Assembly (NCBI GenBank): GCA_958402795.1
Contig: CATXUX010000010.1
Location: forward strand, 37,413 to 101,412
Direction of reading: 5' to 3'
Length of the DNA stretch: 64,000 bases
From: an uncultured Lachnospiraceae bacterium
Lineage (GTDB): Bacteria; Bacillota; Clostridia; Lachnospirales; Lachnospiraceae
Of the stretch, positions 52,932 to 61,149 are shown one piece after another. The position numbers and the translations under genes are program-made. The notes under the pieces were generated by a model that saw only the letters and a list, made by a program, of their open reading frames with translations, ran no database searches and was not told the origin of the DNA. Position 1 is the first letter of the stretch. The number at the start of each line of letters is the position of its first letter.

Positions 52932-54893
52932 ATGTCAGATTTCGTTAATCTCTTAACACCAATCAAAATCGGTAATTGTGAAATCAAAAACAGAATGGTG
53001 ATTCCACCTATGGATACTCGCCTTCCTAACGAGGATTGCACAGTTAGCGAACAGTCAGTTAATTACTATGAAGCAAGAGCTAAGGGCGGATATGGTTTGA
53101 TCATTTGTGAATACATGTTTGTATCTGATACAGGCAGACCTCATACGCACAGTATCGGTATCTCAGATGACAAGTATATCCCAGGATTATCAAAAATTAC
53201 TGAAGCAGTTCATAAGCATGAAGGTGCAAAAGTTTTTGCGCAGCTCTTCCACTGCGGAGCACAGGGAAGTAAGTACATGACAGGATGCGAAACAACTTAT
53301 GGTCCATCAGCAGTGCAGAACCACACAACAAACACTACTCCTGCAGAACTTACTACTGAACAGGTATACCAGCTTATTGAAGATTTTGGAGATGCTGCAC
53401 TTCGTGCGAAGAAGGCTGGATTTGATGGAATCGAAATTCACGGTGGTCACGGGTACCTTATTTCAGAGTTTCTAATGGCAATATACAACAAGAGGGTCGA
53501 TGAATTTGGTGGAGATTTTAAGAGCAGAATGAGATTTCCTGAACTCATTATCAAGAATATTCGTAAGAAGGTTGGCCCAGACATGCCTATCACAATGAGG
53601 ATCGGTTCAGAACCTGTACCTAATGGCAAGGGCATAGAAGAACTCGTTGCAGAGGCAATGTACCTTGAAAAGTGCGGAGTACAGGCATTTAATGTATCTA
53701 CATATGGATGGAAAAACGTTATAGCTCCAAGTCAGCAGGTCGTTGGTTACAATATTCCTTATGTACAGGCAATCAAGCAGGCTGTAAGTATTCCTGTCAT
53801 TGGTGGTGGAAGAATGCATGATCCATATATTAATGAACAGGCAATTGCAACTGGCAAGCTCGATATGGTATTCCTTGGACGTCAGTCCCTTGCAGATCCT
53901 GAATATCCAAACAAGGTTGCCGCAGGAGCATACGATGAAATCATTCAGTGTACTGGTTGTATCCAGCGTTGTCAGCTCCACTTGTTTGACCATTCTCAGC
54001 ACATCTCATGTATGCTTAATCCTTTCACAGGTAGAGAAGGCACTTGGCAGCATATTCCTGCTGAAAATCCGAAGAACATTGCAGTAGTTGGTGCAGGTCC
54101 TGCAGGACTCAACTTCGCATTCAACGCAGCTAAGAGAGGTCATAAGATAACGGTATTTGAAAAATCCTCATATCCTGGCGGACAGCTTCGCACAGGTACA
54201 ATTGCCCCTTTCAAGCATGAACTTGCTCACGGAATTAAGTATGCTTTAAAGATGTGTGAAAAGTATAATGTTGAAATTAAGTACAATACAGAAGCTACAG
54301 AAGATATGCTTCTTAATGGCGAATATGATAGCGTAGTACTCGCAACAGGTGGTGTTCCAGTAAAGCCAAATATTCCTGGTATTGACAATCCTATCATTTA
54401 TCTTGCCGAAGATGTCCTTAACGGCAAGACTCCTCAGCTCGTAAGAAGAGAAACTGAATCCCTCCCTGGCGGAAGAGTATTAATCGTTGGTGCAGGTCTT
54501 GTAGGTGTTGAAACAGCTGATTACCTCGCTGAATATAATATGGGAATGAACGATATTACAATCGTTGAAATGACTGACCAGATTGCACCTCAGGAACACT
54601 TCACTACTAAAGCATTCATAATGGAACGTCTTAACGGATACGGAGTTAAGTTCCAGCTCAACACAAAGATTACTGAGTTTACACCAAGCGGTATCGTTGC
54701 TGAATGTAATGGAGAAACAATCACTATGGAAGGTTATTCTGCTATCGTTCTTGCAATGGGAACTAAGTCTTACAATCCTCTCGAAGAAAAAATTGCAGGT
54801 AAGATTGATTACCATAAAATTGGTGATGTTATCAAGACTAGAAATGCTGTATTTGCAATTGAAGAAGCAACAAAACTCGCTCTCGAAATATAA
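52932..54893 (+). CDS. Flavin/Fe-S ene-reductase 2 (BaiCD type)
   Basis: 653 residues with the same layout as ene-reductase 1: FMN barrel (GNCEIKNRMVIPPMDTR; canonical EIHGGHGYLISEF), 4Fe-4S site (C340, C343, C347, C360, spacing 2-3-12), FAD motif (AVVGAGPAGLNFAF) and NAD(P)H motif (IVGAGLVGVETADYLAE). AAAGGAG precedes the ATG. The SDR gene follows by 60 nt, so an ene-reductase and a ketone/alcohol dehydrogenase are made together, an arrangement suited to reducing enones to saturated alcohols. Confidence 0.9.
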   Translation: MSDFVNLLTPIKIGNCEIKNRMVIPPMDTRLPNEDCTVSEQSVNYYEARAKGGYGLIICEYMFVSDTGRPHTHSIGISDDKYIPGLSKITEAVHKHEGAKVFAQLFHCGAQGSKYMTGCETTYGPSAVQNHTTNTTPAELTTEQVYQLIEDFGDAALRAKKAGFDGIEIHGGHGYLISEFLMAIYNKRVDEFGGDFKSRMRFPELIIKNIRKKVGPDMPITMRIGSEPVPNGKGIEELVAEAMYLEKCGVQAFNVSTYGWKNVIAPSQQVVGYNIPYVQAIKQAVSIPVIGGGRMHDPYINEQAIATGKLDMVFLGRQSLADPEYPNKVAAGAYDEIIQCTGCIQRCQLHLFDHSQHISCMLNPFTGREGTWQHIPAENPKNIAVVGAGPAGLNFAFNAAKRGHKITVFEKSSYPGGQLRTGTIAPFKHELAHGIKYALKMCEKYNVEIKYNTEATEDMLLNGEYDSVVLATGGVPVKPNIPGIDNPIIYLAEDVLNGKTPQLVRRETESLPGGRVLIVGAGLVGVETADYLAEYNMGMNDITIVEMTDQIAPQEHFTTKAFIMERLNGYGVKFQLNTKITEFTPSGIVAECNGETITMEGYSAIVLAMGTKSYNPLEEKIAGKIDYHKIGDVIKTRNAVFAIEEATKLALEI

Positions 54894-54953
54894 ATACACT
54901 ATAAGTAGATTTGAATTTAAAAAAATTAATTAATAATTGAAAGGAGAAAACTC

Positions 54954-55715
54954 ATGTACGAAGATCTTAAAGGAAAAGTTGTGGTTGTTACAGGCGCAGG
55001 TTCAGGCCTTGGTCAGGCTACAGTATTACAGCTCGTAAAAGAGGGCGCAAAGGTTGTTGCTGTTACTCGTAGACAGGAAAGACTCAATGGTACGCTCGCA
55101 TTAGTTGCTGAATTAGGTGGAGAGGTTACAGGATTTTTATCAGATGCTGCCAATAAGGAATCTCAAATTGCTGCTATAGATAAAGCAATCGAAGTTTACG
55201 GAAAAGTAGATGTTCTTGTTAATAGTGCTGGAATAGCTGATGATTTTTCGCCATTAGACTTAACAACTGATGAAGAATGGGAATCAACTTATACAACTAA
55301 CGTTGATGGTACATTTTATATCACTAGAAGAGCTGTACAGGTCATGAAAGAACAGGGACATGGGAACATCGTTAACATCTCATCAGACTGCGGATTATTC
55401 GGTGGGCGTTCAGGAATTTCATACACTTCATCAAAGTGGGCTGTGGTTGGTATGACAAAGAATATCGCTTATCTCAACGCATTTGATGGCATCAGATGTA
55501 ACTGTGTATGCCCTGGTGGTATTCCAACTAACTTCGGAGAAAATTCAAAGTTTATTCCTGCAGGTTTTGATAGAATAAAACTTGGTTTTGGTACTGTTCC
55601 AGGACAGGGAACAAAGGAAGAAATTGCTTCTCTTATTACATTCCTTTGTTCGGATGCGTCAAGCATCCTTAATGGTGCTATCATCCAGGCAGATAAGGGC
55701 TGGGGTGCATATTAA
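54954..55715 (+). CDS. SDR-family oxidoreductase
   Basis: 253 residues, classical SDR: TGAGSGLG, NSAGIADD, the Ser in NISSDCG and YTSSK as catalytic YxxxK. Likely a hydroxysteroid- or hydroxyacid-type dehydrogenase, though no closer subfamily can be read. AAAGGAG precedes the ATG. Part of the ene-reductase 2 operon. Confidence 0.88.
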   Translation: MYEDLKGKVVVVTGAGSGLGQATVLQLVKEGAKVVAVTRRQERLNGTLALVAELGGEVTGFLSDAANKESQIAAIDKAIEVYGKVDVLVNSAGIADDFSPLDLTTDEEWESTYTTNVDGTFYITRRAVQVMKEQGHGNIVNISSDCGLFGGRSGISYTSSKWAVVGMTKNIAYLNAFDGIRCNCVCPGGIPTNFGENSKFIPAGFDRIKLGFGTVPGQGTKEEIASLITFLCSDASSILNGAIIQADKGWGAY

Positions 55716-55829
55716 TCCCTTTTTCCCAAACATATTAATCCACACGGAAATTTCAAAAGGCATCCTTAATAAAAGATAGCTTTCTATGGCAATCGTGAAC
55801 TGGTCCAGTAAAAACGGACAATAGACAAT

Positions 55830-55868
55830 CCCCCTGGTGTAGGAGAATTAGAGTACTACATCAGGGGG
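55830..55868 (+). terminator. Hairpin after the SDR gene, possibly a mobile-element end
   Basis: CCCCCTGGTGTAG and CTACATCAGGGGG pair with one wobble. The upstream GGTCCAGTAAAAACGGAC motif recalls insertion-sequence ends. It may also be the terminator of the SDR operon. Confidence 0.45.
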
Positions 55869-56047
55869 AAAAGGAAATTGTTTTTAGCTGCAGTTCTAAC
55901 AATAGCAAGTCCCGAAGAAATATCGAAAGAAGTCTCTTCTTGCGCTCTTGCTCTTAGTTCTAGCATTCTCTCGGTATCCTTTATCAAAGAAAAGAATCAG
56001 GAAGCTCTGCTTAAGTCTGTTGCCGAAACAGAGACACAGACGAAAGA

Positions 56048-56131
56048 ATCATTGATATAGCGATTAAGTATGGATATTCTTCTCAGGAAGTTATATCAAG
56101 AGTGTTTAAAGAACAGTACGGAACAATGTAA
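56048..56131 (+). pseudogene. AraC-type helix-turn-helix remnant
   Basis: The frame encodes IDIAIKYGYSSQEVISRVFK then EQYGTM and a stop, the second HTH motif of AraC-family proteins. The rest of the gene is absent or scrambled. Confidence 0.65.
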
Positions 56132-56637
56132 GAATCAAGATTACTTTTTCGAGATATAAAATATCCCTCCATTTTCAAGCGATGTCGCCGCTATGTCATA
56201 AGACACTTCGTCGACATCGCTTAATATCTCCTGATTGACATATTCAATCTGAGTGGGAAGCATTAACGGGGAGTATAGCCTAAGCGCCAACATTTCGCAA
56301 CATCCGAAATTGCAGAAAACCCTATTGCCACGATTTTCCATAACAACAACTTTTGAAACAGACACGACAGAAGAATACCAAGCGGAATAAAAATAGCAAA
56401 GTTTCCCAACACATTCTTTAGCAAAACATCTATTGATGCAGTAGAATCAAAGAAATCCTAAATAAAAGCAAAGGGATATATACTGCACATGCCTAAATTC
56501 GAATGAGTCCAGTCCCTGATTTTAACAATACTATTTTTAATAATATTGTAATGTATACCAACTTAACAAGTAACACACCTTTCGGTGTAGTAATCTAATA
56601 TTGAGATTATTCCCTTTAATAAGTAATAGTCTTTTTT

Positions 56638-57405
56638 CTATCTAATAAGAAGCTCCTTAACTGTAATATTTGGATTTTTATACCTTCCCCATTGCTTACT
56701 AGCATTTCCAAATTCAATAGCCCTATTAGGACACAGTTGCATGCAAGCAGTACAACGTTCACAGGAATGTTGCCATTTTGGTCTTTCCTCTACCATTTTT
56801 ATATTTAATGCAGGACAAACCCTTGAACATATTCCACAACCATTACAAGCATTAGATACAACATAATTTGAATCTGAGTTTTTTGCTATCATTGTTTCTC
56901 CTGTAGCCTTTGCAATAAGCTCCATTGCCAGATTTATATGACATCCATTTTCTTTTCTCTCCACTATCTGCTTTGAAGCACTTCTTATTTCTATTTCATT
57001 GGCTTGTAGCATTACTTGTATCTGAGTTTCAGATACCGGTGCATAGCTTGTCTGGTTGTTAGCCGGATAATTAAATGTGAAGCTTGCTGAAACCTTATTT
57101 CCCTTTTTAGCTAAAATCTTTCTTAGCGTACTATGAGTTGCAATTTCCATCCCTCCGCATGTCACAGCTGTAAAAATATATTTGTCTTTTGAAATCCGTA
57201 ATCCTTGTATAAACTCTTTAACAAGTCTCGGGGCACTTCCCATATACACAGGTGTAAATATACCAACAGTTTCATATTCATCCAGTTTTTCATATTCTGT
57301 CGTAGCAGTGATTCTTACAAGCTTTGCACCGCCAACTTCTTCTGCAATCCTTTGGGCCACATCAAGTGTATTTCCTGTTCCTGTAAAATAATAAAAAATC
57401 TTCAT
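56638..57405 (-). CDS. EFR1-type flavodoxin/ferredoxin protein
   Basis: 255 residues: an N-terminal flavodoxin-like domain (YYFTGTGNTLDVAQRIAEE) and a C-terminal pair of 4Fe-4S clusters (CNGCGICSRVCP; CERCTACMQLCP). It can pass low-potential electrons from flavin to clusters, and is a possible electron partner for the reductases. It is divergent to TetR regulator 3. Start at 57405 has only a weak ribosome site. Confidence 0.9.
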   Translation of the reverse strand: MKIFYYFTGTGNTLDVAQRIAEEVGGAKLVRITATTEYEKLDEYETVGIFTPVYMGSAPRLVKEFIQGLRISKDKYIFTAVTCGGMEIATHSTLRKILAKKGNKVSASFTFNYPANNQTSYAPVSETQIQVMLQANEIEIRSASKQIVERKENGCHINLAMELIAKATGETMIAKNSDSNYVVSNACNGCGICSRVCPALNIKMVEERPKWQHSCERCTACMQLCPNRAIEFGNASKQWGRYKNPNITVKELLIR

Positions 57406-57494
57406 TTTTACTCAGCCTTTTCAGTTTTCTCCTTTCAAATACTACACATATTGTTTTTGTAATGTTATAATATACGCATTAAAACTAATATACC

Positions 57495-57520
57495 ACTACA
57501 CCTTTTTCACTTTCTGTAGT
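57495..57520 (+). promoter_or_regulatory. Candidate operator before TetR 3
   Basis: A 26-bp partial palindrome with ACTACA and TGTAGT ends, the same length and ends as the perfect palindrome at 60288-60313. It lies 13 nt before the gene start. A further ACTACAC half-site is at 57441. Confidence 0.5.
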
Positions 57521-57533
57521 ATTTGGAGGATTT

Positions 57534-58109
57534 ATGAGCGAAAAGAAAATACATAACCCACTGGTAACAAAGCAGATTATTAAAAATGCCTTTTTAAATC
57601 TGTTAAATAAAAAATGCTATGATCAGATTTCGGTTGCTGAGCTGGCAAAAGCGGCAAATATCAACCGTGTAACTTTTTACTCTCATTACGATAACATTGC
57701 CACTCTGATGGATGAAATTGAATCTGACCTAGCCGGCAGAATTATATCAACTATGGATGGACTTTTTAAAACCGAAAAGTTCCACGAGGCGACCACAAAC
57801 TATTTTCTTGACGCATTTCTTTCCACTCCTGAAGTCAGCATCTGGTTTTTAAATAACAAGACAACCGGCAAGGGAGCTTCTATAATCTATGAATATGCAA
57901 AAAGTGTATGCATTACAGAATGGAAAAAATATAAAAGAGTAAGCGATGAAGAATTAATCCGCTTCTTTGATTTCTTCTACTACGGAAGCATGGCTTACCT
58001 AAAAAAATGGTTTACCGGAGAGTTTAATGCCGATGCAAAAGAACTTCGAAAAGAATTCATCGATATAACAGGTCATACCGTTCAGTACATTTTTGGTCAT
58101 GACGTATAA
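57534..58109 (+). CDS. TetR/AcrR-family regulator 3
   Basis: 191 residues. HTH: CYDQISVAELAKAANINRVT then FYSHYDN. The C-terminal domain has a TetR_C-like pattern (FFDFFYYGSMAYLKKWFTGE). GGAGG precedes the ATG. It lies between the EFR1 and ene-reductase 3 genes and probably controls both through the 26-bp palindrome. Confidence 0.88.
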   Translation: MSEKKIHNPLVTKQIIKNAFLNLLNKKCYDQISVAELAKAANINRVTFYSHYDNIATLMDEIESDLAGRIISTMDGLFKTEKFHEATTNYFLDAFLSTPEVSIWFLNNKTTGKGASIIYEYAKSVCITEWKKYKRVSDEELIRFFDFFYYGSMAYLKKWFTGEFNADAKELRKEFIDITGHTVQYIFGHDV

Positions 58110-58113
58110 AAAG

Positions 58114-58137
58114 GCACAGTGTATTTCTACACTGTGC
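58114..58137 (-). terminator. Terminator between TetR 3 and ene-reductase 3
   Basis: GCACAGTGTA TTTC TACACTGTGC, a perfect 10-bp stem with TTTTT following on the minus strand. Confidence 0.85.
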
Positions 58138-58145
58138 GCAATCAA

Positions 58146-60218
58146 TTACTTACTTAGTTTTAAAACCAAATCATTCGCCGCATAAATAGCAGTTTTTATA
58201 TTGCCTACCTGTTTCACGTCACCTATAAAGTGAACATTTTTTTGCTTATTCTTCTGCGATGCAAGTGGCGAACCTGTAATAAATCCAATTGATGTAATAA
58301 CGGAATCAACCGGAATTGTCTGCTTCCCTTCCCCATTTTCTATAACAATATTATCTTTGTTAATCTCAAGAGTCTTTGTCTTTAAATAGACTGGAACTTG
58401 ATGATATTTAAGTTCATCACGAAGCATCTCGGTATTGGCCGCACAGACAGTCTTCGTAATCATAAGTCTGTCCTGCATTTCAATTACCACTGACTTTTTG
58501 CCAAGAAGTGCCAGCTCATATGCAATCTCACAACCTGTAAGTCCACCACCTATTACAGCAACCTTTTCTCCGACTTCTTCTTTTCTAAGAAGATAGTCTG
58601 TAGCTGTAATAGTACTACCATTTCCCTGACAGTTAAGGACTCTTGGAGTTGCTCCGGTAGCAATAATATATTCATCTGCCTGAATATCCGATAAACTTTT
58701 TACCTCAGAATTAAAATGAACATTGACCTTTGATGATGCTAGTTCTTTTTCATACCACCTAAGCATATCCTTGTCTTTTTCTTTAAATTCAGGTGCTGCA
58801 GCTGCTATAAATGCTCCTCCAATTCGACCTGACTTCTCGTAGAGATCTACATCATTGCCTCTCCTTACAAGTTGAAGCGCACATTCCACTCCACCTATTC
58901 CTGCACCAATAACCGCATATTTCTTTGGTCTGGCTGCCTGTTTCACTTCATACTTTTTCTCAGCAAAAATTCTGGGATTCTGTGCACATTTTCCATAGCC
59001 ATTAATGTCACTCAAATCGCCATGGCCACCGGTTTCCACATTTGGCACGCATCCATTACAGCCCAGACATGGTCTGACATCTTCAAATCTTCCTTCCTTT
59101 ACTTTCTTAGCAAAAGCCTCATCACAGAGAAGCTGGCGTCCAACCCCCATTCCATCAATTCCATTTCTTGATATTGATTCAGCTGCAGCGTCAGGCTGCA
59201 TACGTCCAGTTACAATCACAGACTTTTGAGTATGCTTCTTTAATTCTTCTGCATCCTTTAAATTACAATTAAGTTCAAGATATACGGGTGGATGTGTCCA
59301 ATAATAAGAATCATAGGTTCCATTATCTACATCAAAAACATCGACTCCAGCTTTTTCAAGAATTTTTACACATTGAATGGTATCTTCTAAGGTGCGACCC
59401 ACTTCCGTATATTCTTCTCCGGGAAGTGCACCCTGATTCAGGCCTTTCGTATATGAAATCATCCCCAGCCGCATAGATACAGGATAATCTTCTCCACAGT
59501 TTTCCTTTATCGCTCGAACAGCCTCAACCGCAAACTGGCATCTTGTTTCCCATGACGCTGCCCCATATTTGTCAGAGCGATGATTCAAATAAGGGAGTGC
59601 AAACTGGTCTATGAGATATCCAAAATGCATTGCATGAATTTCAACACCATCAATACCTGCTTCCTTCGCATACCTGGCAGCCACACCAATTTCCTGTGCA
59701 AGTTTTGATATCATTTTCTCGCTGGCTTGAGTCGCAGTTCTGCCGTCTGCATAATCCCAATATCCCGGCATATCAGAATCCGCATTAAGCATCTGATAAT
59801 CTGTAAGATGCAAGAATCCCTTTGTAACTCCATGTAAAAACTTGTTATCAATAAGTGGCATCATCGCCGGCATAATTGGAAAATTTCTGCCGCCTGCCCC
59901 CGCTGACAACTGTGTAAAGATTTTTGCTCCATTTGTATGAATCATATCAATTGTTTCCTTGCATCCAAGGAACGGATTTTTTTTATCTGACATCCACTTA
60001 TTTCCAACGAATGGTGCCACTACTGGACCCGATGCAATAAAAAGTCCAACTTCGTTCTCAGAACGTTCTCTATAATACTCAATACAATTCTTATTTGGCT
60101 TTCCAGTCATAGAATCAATCAAGGATGTACCTGCCATAGGAACCATGCATATACGATTTTTAATTTCAACATTACTAATTTTCCAAGGTGTAAATAATGG
60201 ATCAAATTGATTTGTCAT
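58146..60218 (-). CDS. Flavin/Fe-S ene-reductase 3 with unusual cysteine spacing
   Basis: 690 residues from the ATG at 60218 (GGAGGGAG 6 nt before). The FMN barrel (SNVEIKNRICMVPMAG; EIHAMHFGYLIDQF) resembles ene-reductase 1. The Fe-S cysteines (C384, C387, C390, C411) are spaced 2-2-20 instead of 2-3-11/12. FAD (VIGAGIGGVECALQL) and NAD(P)H (VIGGGLTGCEIAYELA) motifs are intact. The promoter -35 (TTGACT) lies inside a perfect palindrome, so repression is expected. Confidence 0.88.
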   Translation of the reverse strand: MTNQFDPLFTPWKISNVEIKNRICMVPMAGTSLIDSMTGKPNKNCIEYYRERSENEVGLFIASGPVVAPFVGNKWMSDKKNPFLGCKETIDMIHTNGAKIFTQLSAGAGGRNFPIMPAMMPLIDNKFLHGVTKGFLHLTDYQMLNADSDMPGYWDYADGRTATQASEKMISKLAQEIGVAARYAKEAGIDGVEIHAMHFGYLIDQFALPYLNHRSDKYGAASWETRCQFAVEAVRAIKENCGEDYPVSMRLGMISYTKGLNQGALPGEEYTEVGRTLEDTIQCVKILEKAGVDVFDVDNGTYDSYYWTHPPVYLELNCNLKDAEELKKHTQKSVIVTGRMQPDAAAESISRNGIDGMGVGRQLLCDEAFAKKVKEGRFEDVRPCLGCNGCVPNVETGGHGDLSDINGYGKCAQNPRIFAEKKYEVKQAARPKKYAVIGAGIGGVECALQLVRRGNDVDLYEKSGRIGGAFIAAAAPEFKEKDKDMLRWYEKELASSKVNVHFNSEVKSLSDIQADEYIIATGATPRVLNCQGNGSTITATDYLLRKEEVGEKVAVIGGGLTGCEIAYELALLGKKSVVIEMQDRLMITKTVCAANTEMLRDELKYHQVPVYLKTKTLEINKDNIVIENGEGKQTIPVDSVITSIGFITGSPLASQKNKQKNVHFIGDVKQVGNIKTAIYAANDLVLKLSK

Positions 60219-60287
60219 AAGAATCTCCCTCCATAAACGCACTACATATCTTACATTTAATTTTCTTATGCGAATCAAATTAATTCA

Positions 60288-60313
60288 ACTACACTTTTGA
60301 GTCAAAGTGTAGT
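60288..60313 (-). promoter_or_regulatory. Perfect 26-bp operator palindrome of ene-reductase 3
   Basis: ACTACACTTT TGAGTC AAAGTGTAGT has perfect 10-bp arms. On the minus strand its centre contains TTGACT, which has a TAATTT-like -10 17 nt downstream. Binding here would block RNA polymerase. Confidence 0.7.
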
Positions 60314-60404
60314 ATTTAACCACCAAACCTAATATTATCCAAGGCTGCTATTTCTGCTTTTCCTTCAGAATACCCACATAGAACCGTACATACATCACAG
60401 CAGA

Positions 60405-61034
60405 TCAAAAACTTCCGAGATAGTTTTCTAATGCATCCACAAACTCACCAATATGAATACCATCAACAAATGAATGATGTGCCTGTACTGAAATCGGCAT
60501 CATCAATTTGCCATCTTTCTCGTAATACTTGCCCCAGTCAAACAAAGGAGTCGCATTATCTTTCTTTCCTGAATTTGTATGGGAAATATGAGTATATGTT
60601 ACCCAAGGCATTGGAGAGCATTGAAAAACATCATTTCCTAATGGACCTGTAAAATATGCTTCCTGATCTTCTGCGACTTTCTTTGCATAAACACAATACT
60701 CTTTCAAATCATCCATCATTGGAACATTTACTACTTTGAATAAATTAGTTTCCTTATTCAGATATGTAAAAGCTGTATCAATACTCTCATATAAAGCAAT
60801 CTTTCCATCAACAAAACGATATCGAAACGCCTCAATCTGATTGGCACATTTGCATACAGCATGAACCATCGCCATAGTAAATGATAAGTGATTCTCTTTT
60901 GTATATTTTTTAAGCCCGGTAACATCTGCCTCAAACGTAACACAAAATGCAGGTTCCACACTATTTCTGAAAATAGAACAATGTACTGCCCTTGGCCAAC
61001 TGCTTTCATCAATTTCCGTATATTTATTTCCCAT
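60405..61034 (-). CDS. CatA-like O-acetyltransferase
   Basis: 209 residues of the chloramphenicol acetyltransferase fold. The catalytic motif is HHSFVDGIHIGEFVD, and the N-terminal FRNSVEPAFCVTFEADVTG block is family-like. Key residues are kept, so it should be active; its acceptor may be chloramphenicol or another hydroxylated compound. GAAGGGAG precedes the ATG. It lies directly after the group II intron 3' end. Confidence 0.87.
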   Translation of the reverse strand: MGNKYTEIDESSWPRAVHCSIFRNSVEPAFCVTFEADVTGLKKYTKENHLSFTMAMVHAVCKCANQIEAFRYRFVDGKIALYESIDTAFTYLNKETNLFKVVNVPMMDDLKEYCVYAKKVAEDQEAYFTGPLGNDVFQCSPMPWVTYTHISHTNSGKKDNATPLFDWGKYYEKDGKLMMPISVQAHHSFVDGIHIGEFVDALENYLGSF

Positions 61035-61097
61035 AGTCTGTTTCTCCCTTCAAAAGATAGTCGAGTAGACTAAGACCTCTCAATCTTAGCCCCTCAC

Positions 61098-61131
61098 AGA
61101 TCCGTACGTGCGGCTTTCCCGCATACGGCTC
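61098..61131 (-). ncRNA. Group II intron domain V
   Basis: On the minus strand a 33-34-nt hairpin with GAGCCG...CGGATC ends, a GGAAAG apex region and the AGC triad in the first arm, as in bacterial introns. Confidence 0.8.
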
Positions 61132-61149
61132 CTCATAGTAACATTCGCT

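Larger units (their letters stand above)
55716..56637. other. Gap with relics of regulatory and mobile sequences
   Basis: A hairpin lies at 55830-55868. A remnant of an AraC-type helix-turn-helix lies at 56048-56131. A 74-residue minus-strand frame (56141-56365, ending GGIFYISKK) has no support for being a gene. A small hairpin (ACACC/GGTGT, about 56573-56587) lies before the EFR1 gene end. Otherwise I see nothing. Confidence 0.5.

Noticed and set aside
56141..56365. A 74-codon minus-strand frame in the gap
   Set aside because: No convincing start site or family; surrounded by relics.
49099..60218. A bile acid 7-dehydroxylation (bai) operon
   Set aside because: Only the flavoprotein type is shared; baiB, baiA2-type, baiE, baiF, baiG and baiI are absent, and gene order differs.
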